Of a DNA stretch of 64,000 bases, positions 1 through 9,018 are shown one piece after another (the stretch's first letter is position 1; each line of letters begins with the position of its first letter). The notes below the pieces were generated by a model. It was not told the DNA's origin. It worked only from the letters and a program-made list of their open reading frames with translations, and searched no databases. The DNA is taken from contig NZ_AJLK01000086.1 in the NCBI RefSeq assembly GCF_000317205.1, positions 40,869 through 104,868 on the forward strand, given 5' to 3'. Both the position numbers and the translations under genes were made by a program. This DNA is from Fischerella muscicola PCC 7414 (GTDB lineage Bacteria; Cyanobacteriota; Cyanobacteriia; Cyanobacteriales; Nostocaceae).

Positions 1-764
1 TTAACAGCGATCGTTCTCCATCCTAAATCCGCAAAAAACCAAGCCCACATCATCGGCCCTAAAAATGCAAATACACTCCTAACAGCACCATAACGGGCTG
101 CACTTACAGCCATACCCCGCCGCGCCATCTGCAAAGTAACGTAGTTTTGAAACTGCATTGTAGCAGCAGCTCCACCTTGGAGTGCGGCTTGTTTGGTGAC
201 TTGATAGGCAGCAAAATGCATCGCAAATTGACGGGCAATTTGCTTCAGCAGTAGTGGCTGGATCACGGAGGTGACAGCTAAAGCGCTACCTCCTTTTAAA
301 ATTAACCCCAAGGGATCACGCTGCAACGAAAGTGGTAGCGGTTCATTCAGTTGTGATTTTGCCAACTGACGCTGCACTTGTGCAGTTAATTTTTGTTTTT
401 CTTTTTCCGGTAATTTTTTCCACACCCGCCCTAACAGATGCAAAAACACTTCTGCTTCTAAATCAATAGTTGATAAATCATGAGAATAAGGAATTTTTAA
501 ATGCTTACATACCTGTAGTAGTGCTTGCCGATATGTTACCTGGTTTGTACGTCCTCGCAATACCGTCACACCATCGGCTGCCAAAAAACGAAAGCGTTCC
601 TCCAGTGCGTCTAGCCAAGCTTCACGACCTTGGCTTTGTATTTCTATTGGTTCAGGTGTCTGAACATAATCTAGGGGATTGAACTTACGGCTAAACAGAA
701 TTGCCGTTAAGTCTTGCAATTCATCTTCGGTTGCAAGTTCGAGTGCCGCCCTCAGTTCATCCAA
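1..764 (-). CDS. YaaW-family (UPF0174) protein, 3' end outside window
   Basis: A continuous minus-strand reading frame runs from a TTG at 764-762 to the window edge, so about 254 residues are visible and the C-terminus is missing. It begins LDELRAALELATEDELQDL and includes NPLDY, a pattern I associate with the cyanobacterial YaaW/UPF0174 family. The TTG start is supported by a GGGAGG Shine-Dalgarno about eight bases upstream; the nearby ATG is out of frame. The second half (about residues 150-250) is rich in Ala, Gly and hydrophobic residues and could form membrane-associated helices. The family has no firmly established function; some members are linked to stress. The 70- and 67-residue plus-strand frames over this region are antisense shadows. 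Confidence 0.7.
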   Translation of the reverse strand, partial: MDELRAALELATEDELQDLTAILFSRKFNPLDYVQTPEPIEIQSQGREAWLDALEERFRFLAADGVTVLRGRTNQVTYRQALLQVCKHLKIPYSHDLSTIDLEAEVFLHLLGRVWKKLPEKEKQKLTAQVQRQLAKSQLNEPLPLSLQRDPLGLILKGGSALAVTSVIQPLLLKQIARQFAMHFAAYQVTKQAALQGGAAATMQFQNYVTLQMARRGMAVSAARYGAVRSVFAFLGPMMWAWFFADLGWRTIAV

Positions 765-1177
765 TTTCCCTGCCTCCCTTCCATGCAGCTTTATCCTGTA
801 CCTTATTCTACTATTAGCTTTCGGCAGTCATTTGTTTGTTGTTAAGCAGATCGTACTTGAAAATAGCTTGAATAATGCATAAAAGCTGATTTGGAGGATA
901 TTTTAGACTTACTCTCTTAACTTAGAAACAAGGCAGATGGCAGAAGGCAGACGGCAGTTTTAGCCGTATCCCTTGTATGTATAGTGCGATTGAACCCAAG
1001 CAAGCTTGTTGGCTAAACTACAAGTTACCTCGTAGCCCCTTGGAGTATCAAATACACTTAGAGACTTTGTTCAATCATGCAAGAAAAATCTGATTGGATC
1101 AGTCGCCATCTCTGTGAAAAAGTTCAACCAGGTTGTGAACCGTCTCACTGGTTTGGATAACCCAGCACTAACTATTC
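765..1177. other. Intergenic region with short GGCAGA-type repeats
   Basis: 413 bases without a convincing gene. A short run of 7-base units (GGCAGATGGCAGAAGGCAGA) lies at about 933-956, and its inverted counterpart (CTGCCGTCTGCC) occurs at about 26100-26130. The rest shows no recognisable RNA or promoter. It lies between the start of the YaaW-type gene and the 3' end of the DUF3140 gene. Confidence 0.5.
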
Positions 1178-1510
1178 TCATCTTTGTAAAGGATCATGTC
1201 CCCAATTCATTAATGAGTAACGCCAATGTCTATTTTCCACATCTCCATTGGGTTTTTGTGCTAAGTGACGATGAATGTAACTAATGACTTTTTGCATATG
1301 CGAAATGTCGTCATCATTATATTCATCTTTTTTATTTTCTAATAATTTAACAATTTGTTTCCCAGATTTGTGTCCTATAGACTCTGAGTCTGCATCTTTT
1401 TGCCCAACAGATTGAGATTCATTTGTTTGCAGCCAAGATTGGAGTTCTTTGACTGTCATATTCACTGAGCCATGAAACTCATCAATGACTGACTTTGCAT
1501 CTTTAGTCAT
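1178..1510 (-). CDS. DUF3140 domain protein
   Basis: 110 residues, start ATG at 1510. The sequence carries the features I recall for DUF3140: ESQSVGQKD in the first half, ESIGHKSGKQIV in the middle, and HMQKVISYIHRHLAQ followed by WRYSLMNWGHDP at the C-terminus. The length is normal for the family. No signal peptide or membrane segment is visible, so it should be cytoplasmic. The start of the next upstream gene (DUF2945) is on the same strand only 10 bases away, so the two are almost certainly one operon. The function is not known; the pairing of the two domains recurs in soil bacteria and cyanobacteria and suggests a joint job, possibly in stress or DNA binding (inference). Confidence 0.85.
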   Translation of the reverse strand: MTKDAKSVIDEFHGSVNMTVKELQSWLQTNESQSVGQKDADSESIGHKSGKQIVKLLENKKDEYNDDDISHMQKVISYIHRHLAQKPNGDVENRHWRYSLMNWGHDPLQR

Positions 1511-1520
1511 AGAACTATCA

Positions 1521-1736
1521 TTATTCCTCTATTTTCTCAAGGGCATCGGGTTTATGAGCAGCTTGTTTGCCTGTTTTATCACTTTCCACCAAGTATTCTG
1601 GATTCTCTTGAGAGGCTGCTACGTGATGTCCTTTGATTTCCGTAGATGAGGTAAGTTTCTTTTTAACTTCACCTGTAGTTTCACCTTGAGAAGTGTTCCA
1701 CTTCACTTTATCTCCTTTTTTAAATTCTTCAGTCAT
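1521..1736 (-). CDS. DUF2945 (HVA1/Tudor-like) small protein
   Basis: 71 residues, ATG at 1736. The protein is small and Lys/Glu-rich and contains GDKVKWNTSQGETTGEV near the N-terminus, YLVESDKTGKQAAHKP near the C-terminus and a central HVAAS, which is the layout of the DUF2945 family, later described as a Tudor-like hypervirulence-associated fold. The fold is a small beta barrel; the biological role in bacteria is unknown. It is the first gene of a two-gene minus-strand unit with the DUF3140 gene. The promoter should lie in the 1737-2141 gap, which is shared with the divergent COP23-like gene. Confidence 0.85.
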   Translation of the reverse strand: MTEEFKKGDKVKWNTSQGETTGEVKKKLTSSTEIKGHHVAASQENPEYLVESDKTGKQAAHKPDALEKIEE

Positions 1737-2141
1737 CGATTATGTCCTTATTATTTTTTTACACTTGCTAATTATGTTGAAAACATAATTAACAATTAAT
1801 CAGTCTATTGATATAAAAATAGGCAACAATATAGATTCCAAGAAACAAAATTTCTCGGCTAAAGTCTTGTATCTTCCTGTGAGCGATCGCACTTAGAGAT
1901 CATTTTAATGATAGAGTGGATGGTGCGATAAGAATACTTAGAAAGCTATGTATAAATAAGTACCTTTACTAGAATATAAATATGCTATAGATATATTTAA
2001 ATATTTTCAGATTTAAATTAAATAATGTTATTTTTACTGATATATCTGAGCATGATTCCGAAATGCTACAAATAAAACTTGTAGCTGTTTATATCCCCAC
2101 GACAGTGGGATTTACGCTTTTTAATTATTCACGCACTTTTT
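1737..2141. other. Divergent intergenic region, AT-rich
   Basis: 405 bases separating the divergently transcribed DUF2945 and COP23-like genes; both promoters should be here, but I cannot assign -35/-10 boxes with confidence. One HIP1 GCGATCGC lies near 1884. An imperfect hairpin (ATCCCCAC-GACA-GTGGGAT, about 2093-2111) sits some 30 bases before the COP23-like start and could be part of its 5' leader. Confidence 0.4.
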
Positions 2142-2684
2142 ATGAGCAGTAGTAGTTCCATATTGACAAAAGTTGCGAGAGTTTCTGGTATTGCTTTGCT
2201 GACTGCATTTACCATAGCTGCAATTACCCATCAGCCTAGTTATGCCAGTGGTACAACCTTCTTTTGTGCTGTTAGCAAAGGTTATCCGACGACATTTGCC
2301 AAGACTAACAGTGGAAGGAAAATACCAATGATACGCTGGGTTCCGAACAATTACTTCTCCTCTACGTTATCTCCTATACAACGCTGTAGAGAAGTATCGG
2401 ATAGATTTCAAAGAAGCTATGATAACGGTACTCTCAAAACCATTATCTCTGGTACGTTGAATAGACAACCTGTTGTATGTGCTGCTGCTACCACATACGA
2501 TACTTGCAACAACAATAATCTATTATTTACTCTTAAACGTGGTACTAATGCAAAACAGGCTGTGGAAAGGTTGTTAGATCGTGGTGGTTTAGCGGCGGGG
2601 AGAATACTCAATCAAAATAGTGATAATACCCAAATTTATGTTGATTTTGATACGTATCTCAACAGTATAAAGCCTGAACCATAA
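2142..2684 (+). CDS. COP23-domain secreted protein
   Basis: 180 residues, ATG at 2142. The first about 35 residues form a signal peptide: a hydrophobic stretch (GIALLTAFTIAAIT) followed by a likely cleavage after SYA. The mature part matches the layout of the COP23 family (named after a circadian-oscillating 23 kDa membrane protein of Synechococcus): FFCAVSKGYPTTFAKT at the start, IRWVPNNYFSS, RCREVSDRFQ, a CAAATTYDTCNNNNLLFTL block and a final IYVDFDTYL. Four Cys in the mature part could form two disulfides. It is expected in the periplasm or outer surface. The molecular function is unknown. It is monocistronic by position. Confidence 0.85.
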   Translation: MSSSSSILTKVARVSGIALLTAFTIAAITHQPSYASGTTFFCAVSKGYPTTFAKTNSGRKIPMIRWVPNNYFSSTLSPIQRCREVSDRFQRSYDNGTLKTIISGTLNRQPVVCAAATTYDTCNNNNLLFTLKRGTNAKQAVERLLDRGGLAAGRILNQNSDNTQIYVDFDTYLNSIKPEP

Positions 2685-3312
2685 TGTTTATACCTGCTGT
2701 TCACCCACAGTTATGAATATGGTGATCAAGGCTTTGCTGTCTAAACTTACTACGCATCAATCAGTCACCATTATTCAAATAAGTAAAAATAGAGCCGAAC
2801 AAGTGGCGTATTAGTGCTTTTTGGAGAATGAGAATGTGATGAGAATTAGTCATAGTAGAGGGCAAATATTGCCAATCTGTATAGCCTGATCACCAGCTTT
2901 TTGCTCAATGTTGGTTGTTCTGTAACCGCAAGCATATTATTTTCCCGAATATTGGAAAAACTTAGTACAGCTTTGCGTAAGTGGCAAGTAGAAAAACGCA
3001 CCAGTTAGCGGAGGTCAGCGCAGAGGGACGTGGAGAAAAACTAATAACCAATGACAAAGGGCAAATGGCGACCCTACCGACTTACTTAGTTGTCGGAATG
3101 GCTTAGAGAGTGCCATAAAGAATAAGGGTTTAACTCTGGCATATCCCCCACGCCTCTTTTCAATTTGCCCCTGCAATTGTTTCCTTCTGCCCTCTGCCAC
3201 GCCACGTGCTACAACGGAACGGGCAATATTCGCCGGATACAAGCTCAGATCCAGCCCTCGGGAACCTCCAAGGGTGCAGTGGCTCCTCTGCCTTTTTTCT
3301 TCAATCACAACC
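2685..3312. other. Intergenic region, nothing recognised
   Basis: 628 bases between the COP23-like gene and the cyclase. A minus-strand frame at 3015-3326 is open but its composition looks non-coding, with no RBS or family resemblance. No hairpin, tRNA or repeat array was seen. Confidence 0.45.
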
Positions 3313-4920
3313 ATGACTGAACTCAAACTGCGTTTACAACAGGGAAATACAGAAAGAACAGTAACAGTAAATCAAGATGTCTTCACCATCGGGCGGTTGC
3401 CGGAGTGTGATTTGTACTTGCCCTTTGGGGGTGTTTCCCGTTGGCACGCTCGTTTGATCAAAACAGCTGCTGATATATGGACTATTGAGGACATGGGCAG
3501 CAAAAATGGCACACAGTTGAATGATCGCCTTGTCAGTTCTCCCCAACCGGTGCGTCACGGTGACATAATTTGGCTGGGAGATGTGAGTGTTCTGGTACTG
3601 TTGGCGGAACCTGTAGAAACAATCATGCCTAAACAGGTTGACACAGCCGAACACAGAACTATTTTTCACAACGTTAAACAATTGCAAGAGCAATGGATAC
3701 AAGCTGATAGTAACAATGGTGATATCAGTAATAAAGATAAAAGTATTGCTCGCCTCAAAGACTTAGTTGATATAGCTAAAAATCTCTCTGCTGCGACTTC
3801 TATAGAAGAGATATTCTCTCAAGTTCAAGAAGTAGTCTTTCGTTACTTAGGTAGTATTGATCGTTTGGCACTATTAATTGATGTCAGTGGTAGTGGCAAA
3901 TTAGAAATATTAAGTTCTGCGACTAGAAGCACCTGTCAATACGAATATCTACCTAACGATGGCAGTTGGATCAGTCGTAGTATCTGTCAAAAAGTCTTTG
4001 AAGAAAAAGTTGCTATTCAAACTGCTGATGCCCAGCATGATGAGCGTTTTGCTGGCGAACACAGTATTTTGGTTAAAGACATTCGCAGCGCTATGGCTGT
4101 GCCTTTGTGGGATGAAAATAAGGTGGTTGGTGTGCTTTATGCCGATGCTCATCTTTCTTCCTACCATTGGGCAAAAGAAGGTGAAGAAGAACTCAGCTTT
4201 TTTTCCGCTTTGGCAAATCTTGTCGCTTCCAGTGTCCAACGTTGGTTATTAGCAGAAAAACTCAAAAGTGAAGAAGTCATTCGTCATAGACTCGAACGCT
4301 ATCACTCCCCAGCAGTTGTACAGCAGTTGATCGCAGTGGGAGCATTACCAGATGGACGCTTAGCCCCTCGAGAAAGTGAAATTAGTATTTTGTTTGCGGA
4401 CATTGTAGGTTTTACTGCCATGTCCGAACGGTTCACCGCTAGAGAAATTGCGGAATTGCTTAATAAATTATTTGAGGAGATGTTAAAAGAAGTATTTGCC
4501 TACGGCGGCACTTTAGATAAGTATATTGGCGATTGCATCATGGCATTTTTTGGCGCCCCCGAACCACAATCAGATCACGCCGATCGCGCCGTGTCCGCAG
4601 CCCTGAAAATGCTCACGCGTCTGGAACATCTCAACGCTAGTAATTTTTGGCAAGAACCACTGCAATTACGCATTGCCATTAACAGTGGTAAGGCTGTGGT
4701 TGGCGATGTTGGCAGTTCTCAAAGAGTAGATTACACTGCTCTGGGTGCGACGATAAATTTAGCTGCGCGTATGGAAGCAGTTTGTCCCCCTAGTGAATGT
4801 GTCGTCAGTGAAGCCACTTATAAAATGCTTTCCCAACCTGCATACTTCCATGAAATGGGAGATTATCGGTTTAAAGGCATCAATCGCTTAGTTAAGGTGT
4901 ATCAGACGAAATTGCATTAA
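3313..4920 (+). CDS. Adenylate/guanylate cyclase with FHA and GAF domains
   Basis: 535 residues from the ATG at 3313; a GTG 13 codons upstream keeps the frame open, but the FHA domain begins right after the ATG. Domains: FHA at about 5-95 (IGRLPECDLYLP, SRWHARL, DMGSKNGTQLND), GAF at about 145-310, and a class III cyclase domain at about 350-535. The cyclase keeps both metal-binding aspartates (D363 in FADIVGFT, D407 in YIGDCIMAFFG), the purine-selecting Lys403 (LDKYIGD) and the DYTALGATINLAARM segment. Lys plus Thr at these places points to ATP rather than GTP. It should make cAMP in the cytoplasm in response to a phosphopeptide (FHA) and a small ligand (GAF). This resembles the multi-domain cyclases of Anabaena; which paralogue cannot be told. 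Confidence 0.9.
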   Translation: MTELKLRLQQGNTERTVTVNQDVFTIGRLPECDLYLPFGGVSRWHARLIKTAADIWTIEDMGSKNGTQLNDRLVSSPQPVRHGDIIWLGDVSVLVLLAEPVETIMPKQVDTAEHRTIFHNVKQLQEQWIQADSNNGDISNKDKSIARLKDLVDIAKNLSAATSIEEIFSQVQEVVFRYLGSIDRLALLIDVSGSGKLEILSSATRSTCQYEYLPNDGSWISRSICQKVFEEKVAIQTADAQHDERFAGEHSILVKDIRSAMAVPLWDENKVVGVLYADAHLSSYHWAKEGEEELSFFSALANLVASSVQRWLLAEKLKSEEVIRHRLERYHSPAVVQQLIAVGALPDGRLAPRESEISILFADIVGFTAMSERFTAREIAELLNKLFEEMLKEVFAYGGTLDKYIGDCIMAFFGAPEPQSDHADRAVSAALKMLTRLEHLNASNFWQEPLQLRIAINSGKAVVGDVGSSQRVDYTALGATINLAARMEAVCPPSECVVSEATYKMLSQPAYFHEMGDYRFKGINRLVKVYQTKLH

Positions 4921-5235
4921 TTTGGGTGTTTGTTGATGGTTGATGGTTGATGGTTGATGGTTGATGGTTGATAGTTGATGGTTGATAGTTGTTTGGTGTT
5001 TGTTCCAATCAACAAACAACAACCAACAACCAACCAATACATAGAATTACTTACGTTATTGTATTTTTTAATGCATTTAGATTGCGAAAAATTAACATTT
5101 GCCAACCAAGTCTTGCCGAAAAGTCTAAAATCTTTATGGAAGCTAACAGTATGAACACGGGTAAGCATTTAGAATAGACCTTTTGCAAAAGTGACTTTTG
5201 CACTTTCTTAAATTATTTTTTACGGGAGGTTGGCT
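4921..5235. other. Intergenic region with repeats and RBS of the SSADH gene
   Basis: 315 bases. The first 115 hold the heptamer repeat and its inverted echo; the remainder has no recognised element except the strong GGGAGG Shine-Dalgarno at 5224-5229 that fixes the start of the next gene at 5236. Confidence 0.5.
4932..4992. repeat. Heptamer tandem repeat (GGTTGAT)n
   Basis: Directly after the cyclase stop codon, about eight units of GGTTGAT or GTTGATA follow one another. This is the short tandemly repeated repetitive type (STRR) common in heterocystous cyanobacteria. Inverted copies of the same words (CAACAAACAACAACCAAC) follow at about 5009-5035, so the transcript could fold. Confidence 0.8.
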
Positions 5236-6603
5236 ATGCCTATCGCCACCATTAACCCTGCCACAGGGGAATTGCTCAAAAACTTTGAACCCCATAGTGA
5301 TGCTGAAATCGCCGCCAAACTGGATTTGGCTCAACAAGCTTTTGAGCATTACCGCAAGACAAGTTTCTCCGAACGATCGCGCTGGCTTGACAAAGCTGCT
5401 GATATTCTTGAGCAAGAAAAAGCAGACTTGGCGAAGTTGATGACCCTAGAAATGGGCAAAACCTACAAAAGTGCGATCGCTGAAGTCGAAAAATGTGCTT
5501 GGGTTTGTCGCTACTATGCCGAACACGCCGCCCAATTTCTCGCTGATACCTACGTGGAAACCGATGCCACTAAAAGTTTTGTCAAATACCAGCCATTAGG
5601 TATTGTCCTGGCAGTGATGCCGTGGAATTTTCCCTTTTGGCAAGTATTCCGGTTTGCAGCACCTGCACTGATGGCAGGAAATGTCGGTTTACTCAAACAT
5701 GCTTCTAATGTGCCGCAGTGTGCTTTAGCAATTGAGGAAATTATTCAGAAAGCTGGTTTTCCCACAGGTGTATTTCAAACTTTGTTAATCCCTGGTGCGA
5801 AAGTTGGCGATTTAATGAGTGATGAGCGCATCAAAGCTGCTACCTTAACAGGCAGTGAACCAGCTGGCATATCACTTGCTGTTGCATCTGGTAAACAAAT
5901 TAAGAAAACAGTTCTAGAATTGGGTGGCAGCGATCCATTTATTGTGTTAGAAAGTGCTGATTTGGAAGCAGCAGTTGCAGTTGCAACTACAGCAAGAATG
6001 CTCAATAACGGGCAATCTTGTATTGCTGCGAAACGCTTTATTGTCCAAGAAGCGATCGCAGATCAATTTGAAAAGCTACTGCTAGAAAAATTCCAAGCAC
6101 TGAAAGTAGGCGATCCTATGCAACCAGACACCGATGTTGGACCACTAGCCACACCTGATATTCTCCAAGACCTGGAGCAACAAGTGCAAACTTGTGTCAA
6201 AGCAGGGGCAAAAGTTCTGATTGGGGGACAGCCTTTGGCTGATCGTCCTGGTAACTTCTTTCCACCAACGATGATCACCGATCTTTCACCAGATAGTGCG
6301 ATCGCCAAAGAAGAATTTTTTGGGCCAGTAGCTTTATTATTCCGCGTACCCGATATTGATGAAGCAATTAAACTAGCAAACGCTACACCCTTTGGATTGG
6401 GTGCAAGTGCTTGGACAACCAACTCCCAAGAACAACAGCGTTTTATTGATGAAATCGAAGCAGGCGCGGTATTTATCAATGGCATGGTGAAATCCGATCC
6501 CCGTATACCATTTGGCGGTATTAAACGTTCTGGGTATGGTAGGGAATTAGGTATCCAAGGTATACATGAGTTCGTCAACATTAAAACTGTGTGGGTTAAA
6601 TAA
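5236..6603 (+). CDS. Succinate-semialdehyde dehydrogenase (NAD(P)+)
   Basis: 455 residues from ATG 5236, chosen over the in-frame TTG at 5230 because GGGAGG lies six bases before the ATG. It oxidises succinic semialdehyde to succinate in the cytosol. Aldehyde dehydrogenase landmarks are all present: PWNFPFWQ (129-136), the general base Glu228 in LELGGSDP, the nucleophile Cys262 in NNGQSC, and the FGPVALLF and PFGGIKRSGYGRELG motifs near the end. The downstream gene, 112 bases away on the same strand, is a ThDP enzyme of the 2-oxoglutarate decarboxylase type, the same pairing as described in Synechococcus PCC 7002 for closing the TCA cycle. Annotation as a generic GabD-like dehydrogenase would be the fallback. 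Confidence 0.9.
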   Translation: MPIATINPATGELLKNFEPHSDAEIAAKLDLAQQAFEHYRKTSFSERSRWLDKAADILEQEKADLAKLMTLEMGKTYKSAIAEVEKCAWVCRYYAEHAAQFLADTYVETDATKSFVKYQPLGIVLAVMPWNFPFWQVFRFAAPALMAGNVGLLKHASNVPQCALAIEEIIQKAGFPTGVFQTLLIPGAKVGDLMSDERIKAATLTGSEPAGISLAVASGKQIKKTVLELGGSDPFIVLESADLEAAVAVATTARMLNNGQSCIAAKRFIVQEAIADQFEKLLLEKFQALKVGDPMQPDTDVGPLATPDILQDLEQQVQTCVKAGAKVLIGGQPLADRPGNFFPPTMITDLSPDSAIAKEEFFGPVALLFRVPDIDEAIKLANATPFGLGASAWTTNSQEQQRFIDEIEAGAVFINGMVKSDPRIPFGGIKRSGYGRELGIQGIHEFVNIKTVWVK

Positions 6604-6610
6604 TTGGGAA

Positions 6611-6687
6611 TTGTTAGTAGTTAGTAGTTAGTAGTTAGTAGTTTTTTCTTTACTACTATCCACTAACCACTAACCACTATCTACTCC
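6611..6687. repeat. Heptamer repeat (TTAGTAG)n with inverted (CTAACCA) part
   Basis: About five TTAGTAG units (6613-6645) followed by ACTATCCACTAACCACTAACC-type units. The two halves are nearly complementary, so an RNA hairpin between the dehydrogenase and the decarboxylase genes is possible. Confidence 0.7.
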
Positions 6688-6715
6688 TAAATCTTTTCGC
6701 TAGTGAGGAAGTTCA

Positions 6716-8359
6716 ATGAATACAGCAGAGTTATTAGTAAGGTGCTTAGAAAATGAAGGGGTGCAATACGTTTTCGGACTCCCTGGCGAAGAAAACCTGC
6801 ACGTTTTGGAAGCGATCAAACACTCCTCCATTCAATTTATTACCACTCGTCATGAACAAGGTGCGGCATTCATGGCGGATGTCTACGGACGTCTGACAGG
6901 AAAAGCAGGAGTGTGTCTTTCAACTTTAGGACCAGGGGCAACAAACTTAATGACAGGGGTTGCCGATGCTAACCTCGATGGTGCGCCACTAGTGGCAATT
7001 ACCGGACAAGTCGGAACAGATAGAATGCACATCGAATCCCATCAATATTTAGATTTGGTGGCGATGTTTGCTCCAGTAACAAAATGGAATAAACAGATTG
7101 TGCGACCTAGTATTACACCAGAAGTAGTGCGCAAAGCATTCAAAGTAGCGCAAAGTGAAAAACCAGGTGCAGTTCATATTGATCTACCAGAAAATATTGC
7201 CGCTATGCCAGTAGAAGGCAAACCCTTACATAAGGATAATATTGAAAAAACTTTTGCTTCTTTTGCTAGTATTCGGTCAGCCGCAGCCATAATTTCTCAG
7301 GCAGTTAATCCAATCATCTTAGTGGGAAATGGTGCAATTCGTGACCAAGCCAGCGATGCTGTTACTCAGTTTGCCACCCAATTAAATATCCCTGTTGCCA
7401 ACACATTTATGGGTAAAGGAGTGATTCCCTACACCCATCCTTTGGCATTGTGGGCTGTAGGATTGCAACAACGTGATTTTATTACCTGTGGCTTTGATAA
7501 CACAGATTTGGTCATAGCAATTGGCTATGATTTAATCGAATTTTCCCCGAAAAAATGGAATCCCGATGGTCAAATTCCCATCGTTCATATTGCAGCAACT
7601 CCAGCAGAAATAGATAGTAGTTACATTCCCAGCGTGGAAGTTGTTGGCGATATTTCTGATTCTCTCTATGAAATTTTAAAAGTAGCAGACCGCCAGGGTA
7701 AACCCAATCCTTACGCTATCAGTTTACGATCCAATATTCGTGCTGATTATGAACTATATGCTAAGGATGACGGGTTTCCTATTAAGCCCCAAAAAATAAT
7801 TTACGACTTGCGACAGGTAATGGGACCAGAAGATATTGTCATTTCTGATGTCGGCGCACACAAAATGTGGATTGCCCGTCATTACCATTGTTATAGTCCC
7901 AATACTTGCATTATTTCTAATGGTTTTGCGGCAATGGGAATTGCCATCCCCGGTGCAGTTGCAGCTAAACTTGTTCATCCTAATCGTAAAGTTGTCGCAG
8001 CAACTGGTGATGGCGGCTTTATGATGAATTGCCAAGAATTAGAAACTGCTTTGCGTGTTGGTACAGCATTTGTCACCTTAATTTTTAATGATGGTGGCTA
8101 TGGTCTAATTGAGTGGAAACAAGAAAATCAATTTGGTAAAGGTAGGTCATCCTTTGTGCATTTTGGCAACCCAGATTTTGTCAAATTAGCAGAAAGTATG
8201 GGATTAAAAGGCTATCGTGTAGAAGACGCTACCGAATTAGTTCCCATCCTCAAAGAAGCCCTGGCTCAAGATGTCCCAGCAGTGATAGATTGTCCTGTAG
8301 ACTATCGAGAAAACATTCGCTTTACTCAAAAAGCCGGCGAATTGAATTGCGTGCTGTAA
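6716..8359 (+). CDS. 2-oxoglutarate decarboxylase-type ThDP enzyme (acetolactate synthase-like)
   Basis: 547 residues, ATG at 6716, preceded by GTGAGGAAG. By sequence it belongs to the ThDP-dependent acetolactate synthase family: N-terminal FGLPGEENLHVLEA, catalytic Glu47 in TRHEQGAAFMAD, LSTLGPGATNL, a central FAD/linker domain, and the cofactor motif GDG (431-433) followed by Asn458. No small regulatory subunit is adjacent. Directly downstream of succinate-semialdehyde dehydrogenase, this fits the cyanobacterial 2-oxoglutarate decarboxylase that makes succinic semialdehyde from 2-oxoglutarate, rather than a branched-chain amino acid enzyme. That role is inferred from gene order and my memory of the PCC 7002 pair; substrate specificity cannot be read off the sequence with certainty. 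Confidence 0.8.
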   Translation: MNTAELLVRCLENEGVQYVFGLPGEENLHVLEAIKHSSIQFITTRHEQGAAFMADVYGRLTGKAGVCLSTLGPGATNLMTGVADANLDGAPLVAITGQVGTDRMHIESHQYLDLVAMFAPVTKWNKQIVRPSITPEVVRKAFKVAQSEKPGAVHIDLPENIAAMPVEGKPLHKDNIEKTFASFASIRSAAAIISQAVNPIILVGNGAIRDQASDAVTQFATQLNIPVANTFMGKGVIPYTHPLALWAVGLQQRDFITCGFDNTDLVIAIGYDLIEFSPKKWNPDGQIPIVHIAATPAEIDSSYIPSVEVVGDISDSLYEILKVADRQGKPNPYAISLRSNIRADYELYAKDDGFPIKPQKIIYDLRQVMGPEDIVISDVGAHKMWIARHYHCYSPNTCIISNGFAAMGIAIPGAVAAKLVHPNRKVVAATGDGGFMMNCQELETALRVGTAFVTLIFNDGGYGLIEWKQENQFGKGRSSFVHFGNPDFVKLAESMGLKGYRVEDATELVPILKEALAQDVPAVIDCPVDYRENIRFTQKAGELNCVL

Positions 8360-9018
8360 TTGTCATTAGTTATTTGTCATTAGTCATTTGTAAATAATGA
8401 ATGACTGATGACTAATAGTAAAAATAAAATCACTGTAGTATCGTGTCAAGGCTAAAATGTTGCAATCAATCTCTTCTTCTATCTGGTGTGTTCTCTGTTG
8501 CCTCATGCGGTTTATTAATGCACTATTTTAGTCTAGACAGTCCACTAGTCAATACATAGGAAAATCCCACAACTAAGGATGAAAATACCTGTTCCCCATT
8601 TCCTTAATAGTATTAAGTAGTTCAACCAAATTAAATATAAAACCTCACCCCGCCTTTGGTTCCCCTTTCCTTACCAAGGCTACAGTGTACACATATGTTG
8701 GTTATGAAAGCCCAAAGGCTGGATTTACCCCCTTAATCCCCCCTTGCAAAGGGGAGAACTGTTCCCTCCCCTTTGCAAGGGGAGGGTTAGGGTGGGGTAA
8801 GCAAGACTTGTGTGTATACCGTAACCTTACCATGGAGAGGGGTTGGGGGTGAGGTCTATTTTATGTTTTTTATGGTTGACTTACTTAGCTAAATTTTCTA
8901 CACAATTGATTACCTTTTTACTCTGTTTTTTCTTAGCAACTCTTAATTAGCTTCTCAATCTGATGTAAAAATCACGACGGCTAATCAAAATAGCGATTCC
9001 ATACAGGTATGCGGTGAT
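8360..9018. other. Intergenic region with a nested inverted-repeat element
   Basis: 659 bases. It starts with GTCATTA-type short repeats (8362-8415, with an inverted part). From about 8641 to 8858 there is a nested, palindromic element described separately. The rest, up to the debranching enzyme start, shows no gene. Confidence 0.5.
8641..8858. mobile_element. Putative MITE-like nested inverted repeat
   Basis: The outer ends are imperfect inverted copies: AACCTCACCCCGCC...CTTACCAAGGCTACAG on the left against GTAACCTTACCATGGAG...GGGGGTGAGG on the right. The core is a perfect hairpin with 17-base arms (CCCCTTGCAAAGGGGAG at 8740-8756 and its complement at 8766-8782, loop of 9). No transposase frame is present. 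Similar ACCTCACCCC...CCCCTCTCC words occur at 15589-15625 and 49016-49070, which suggests a family. Target-site duplications were not identified, so mobility is inference. Confidence 0.45.

Noticed and set aside
470..882. Plus-strand small frames over the YaaW gene
   Set aside because: Antisense to a well-supported gene and without RBS.
3015..3326. Minus-strand frame of 103 codons before the cyclase
   Set aside because: No family resemblance, odd composition and overlap with the cyclase start region.
6716..8359. Acetolactate synthase for branched-chain amino acids (ilvB)
   Set aside because: No small subunit gene nearby and the SSADH neighbour favours the 2-oxoglutarate decarboxylase role; the family call itself stays.
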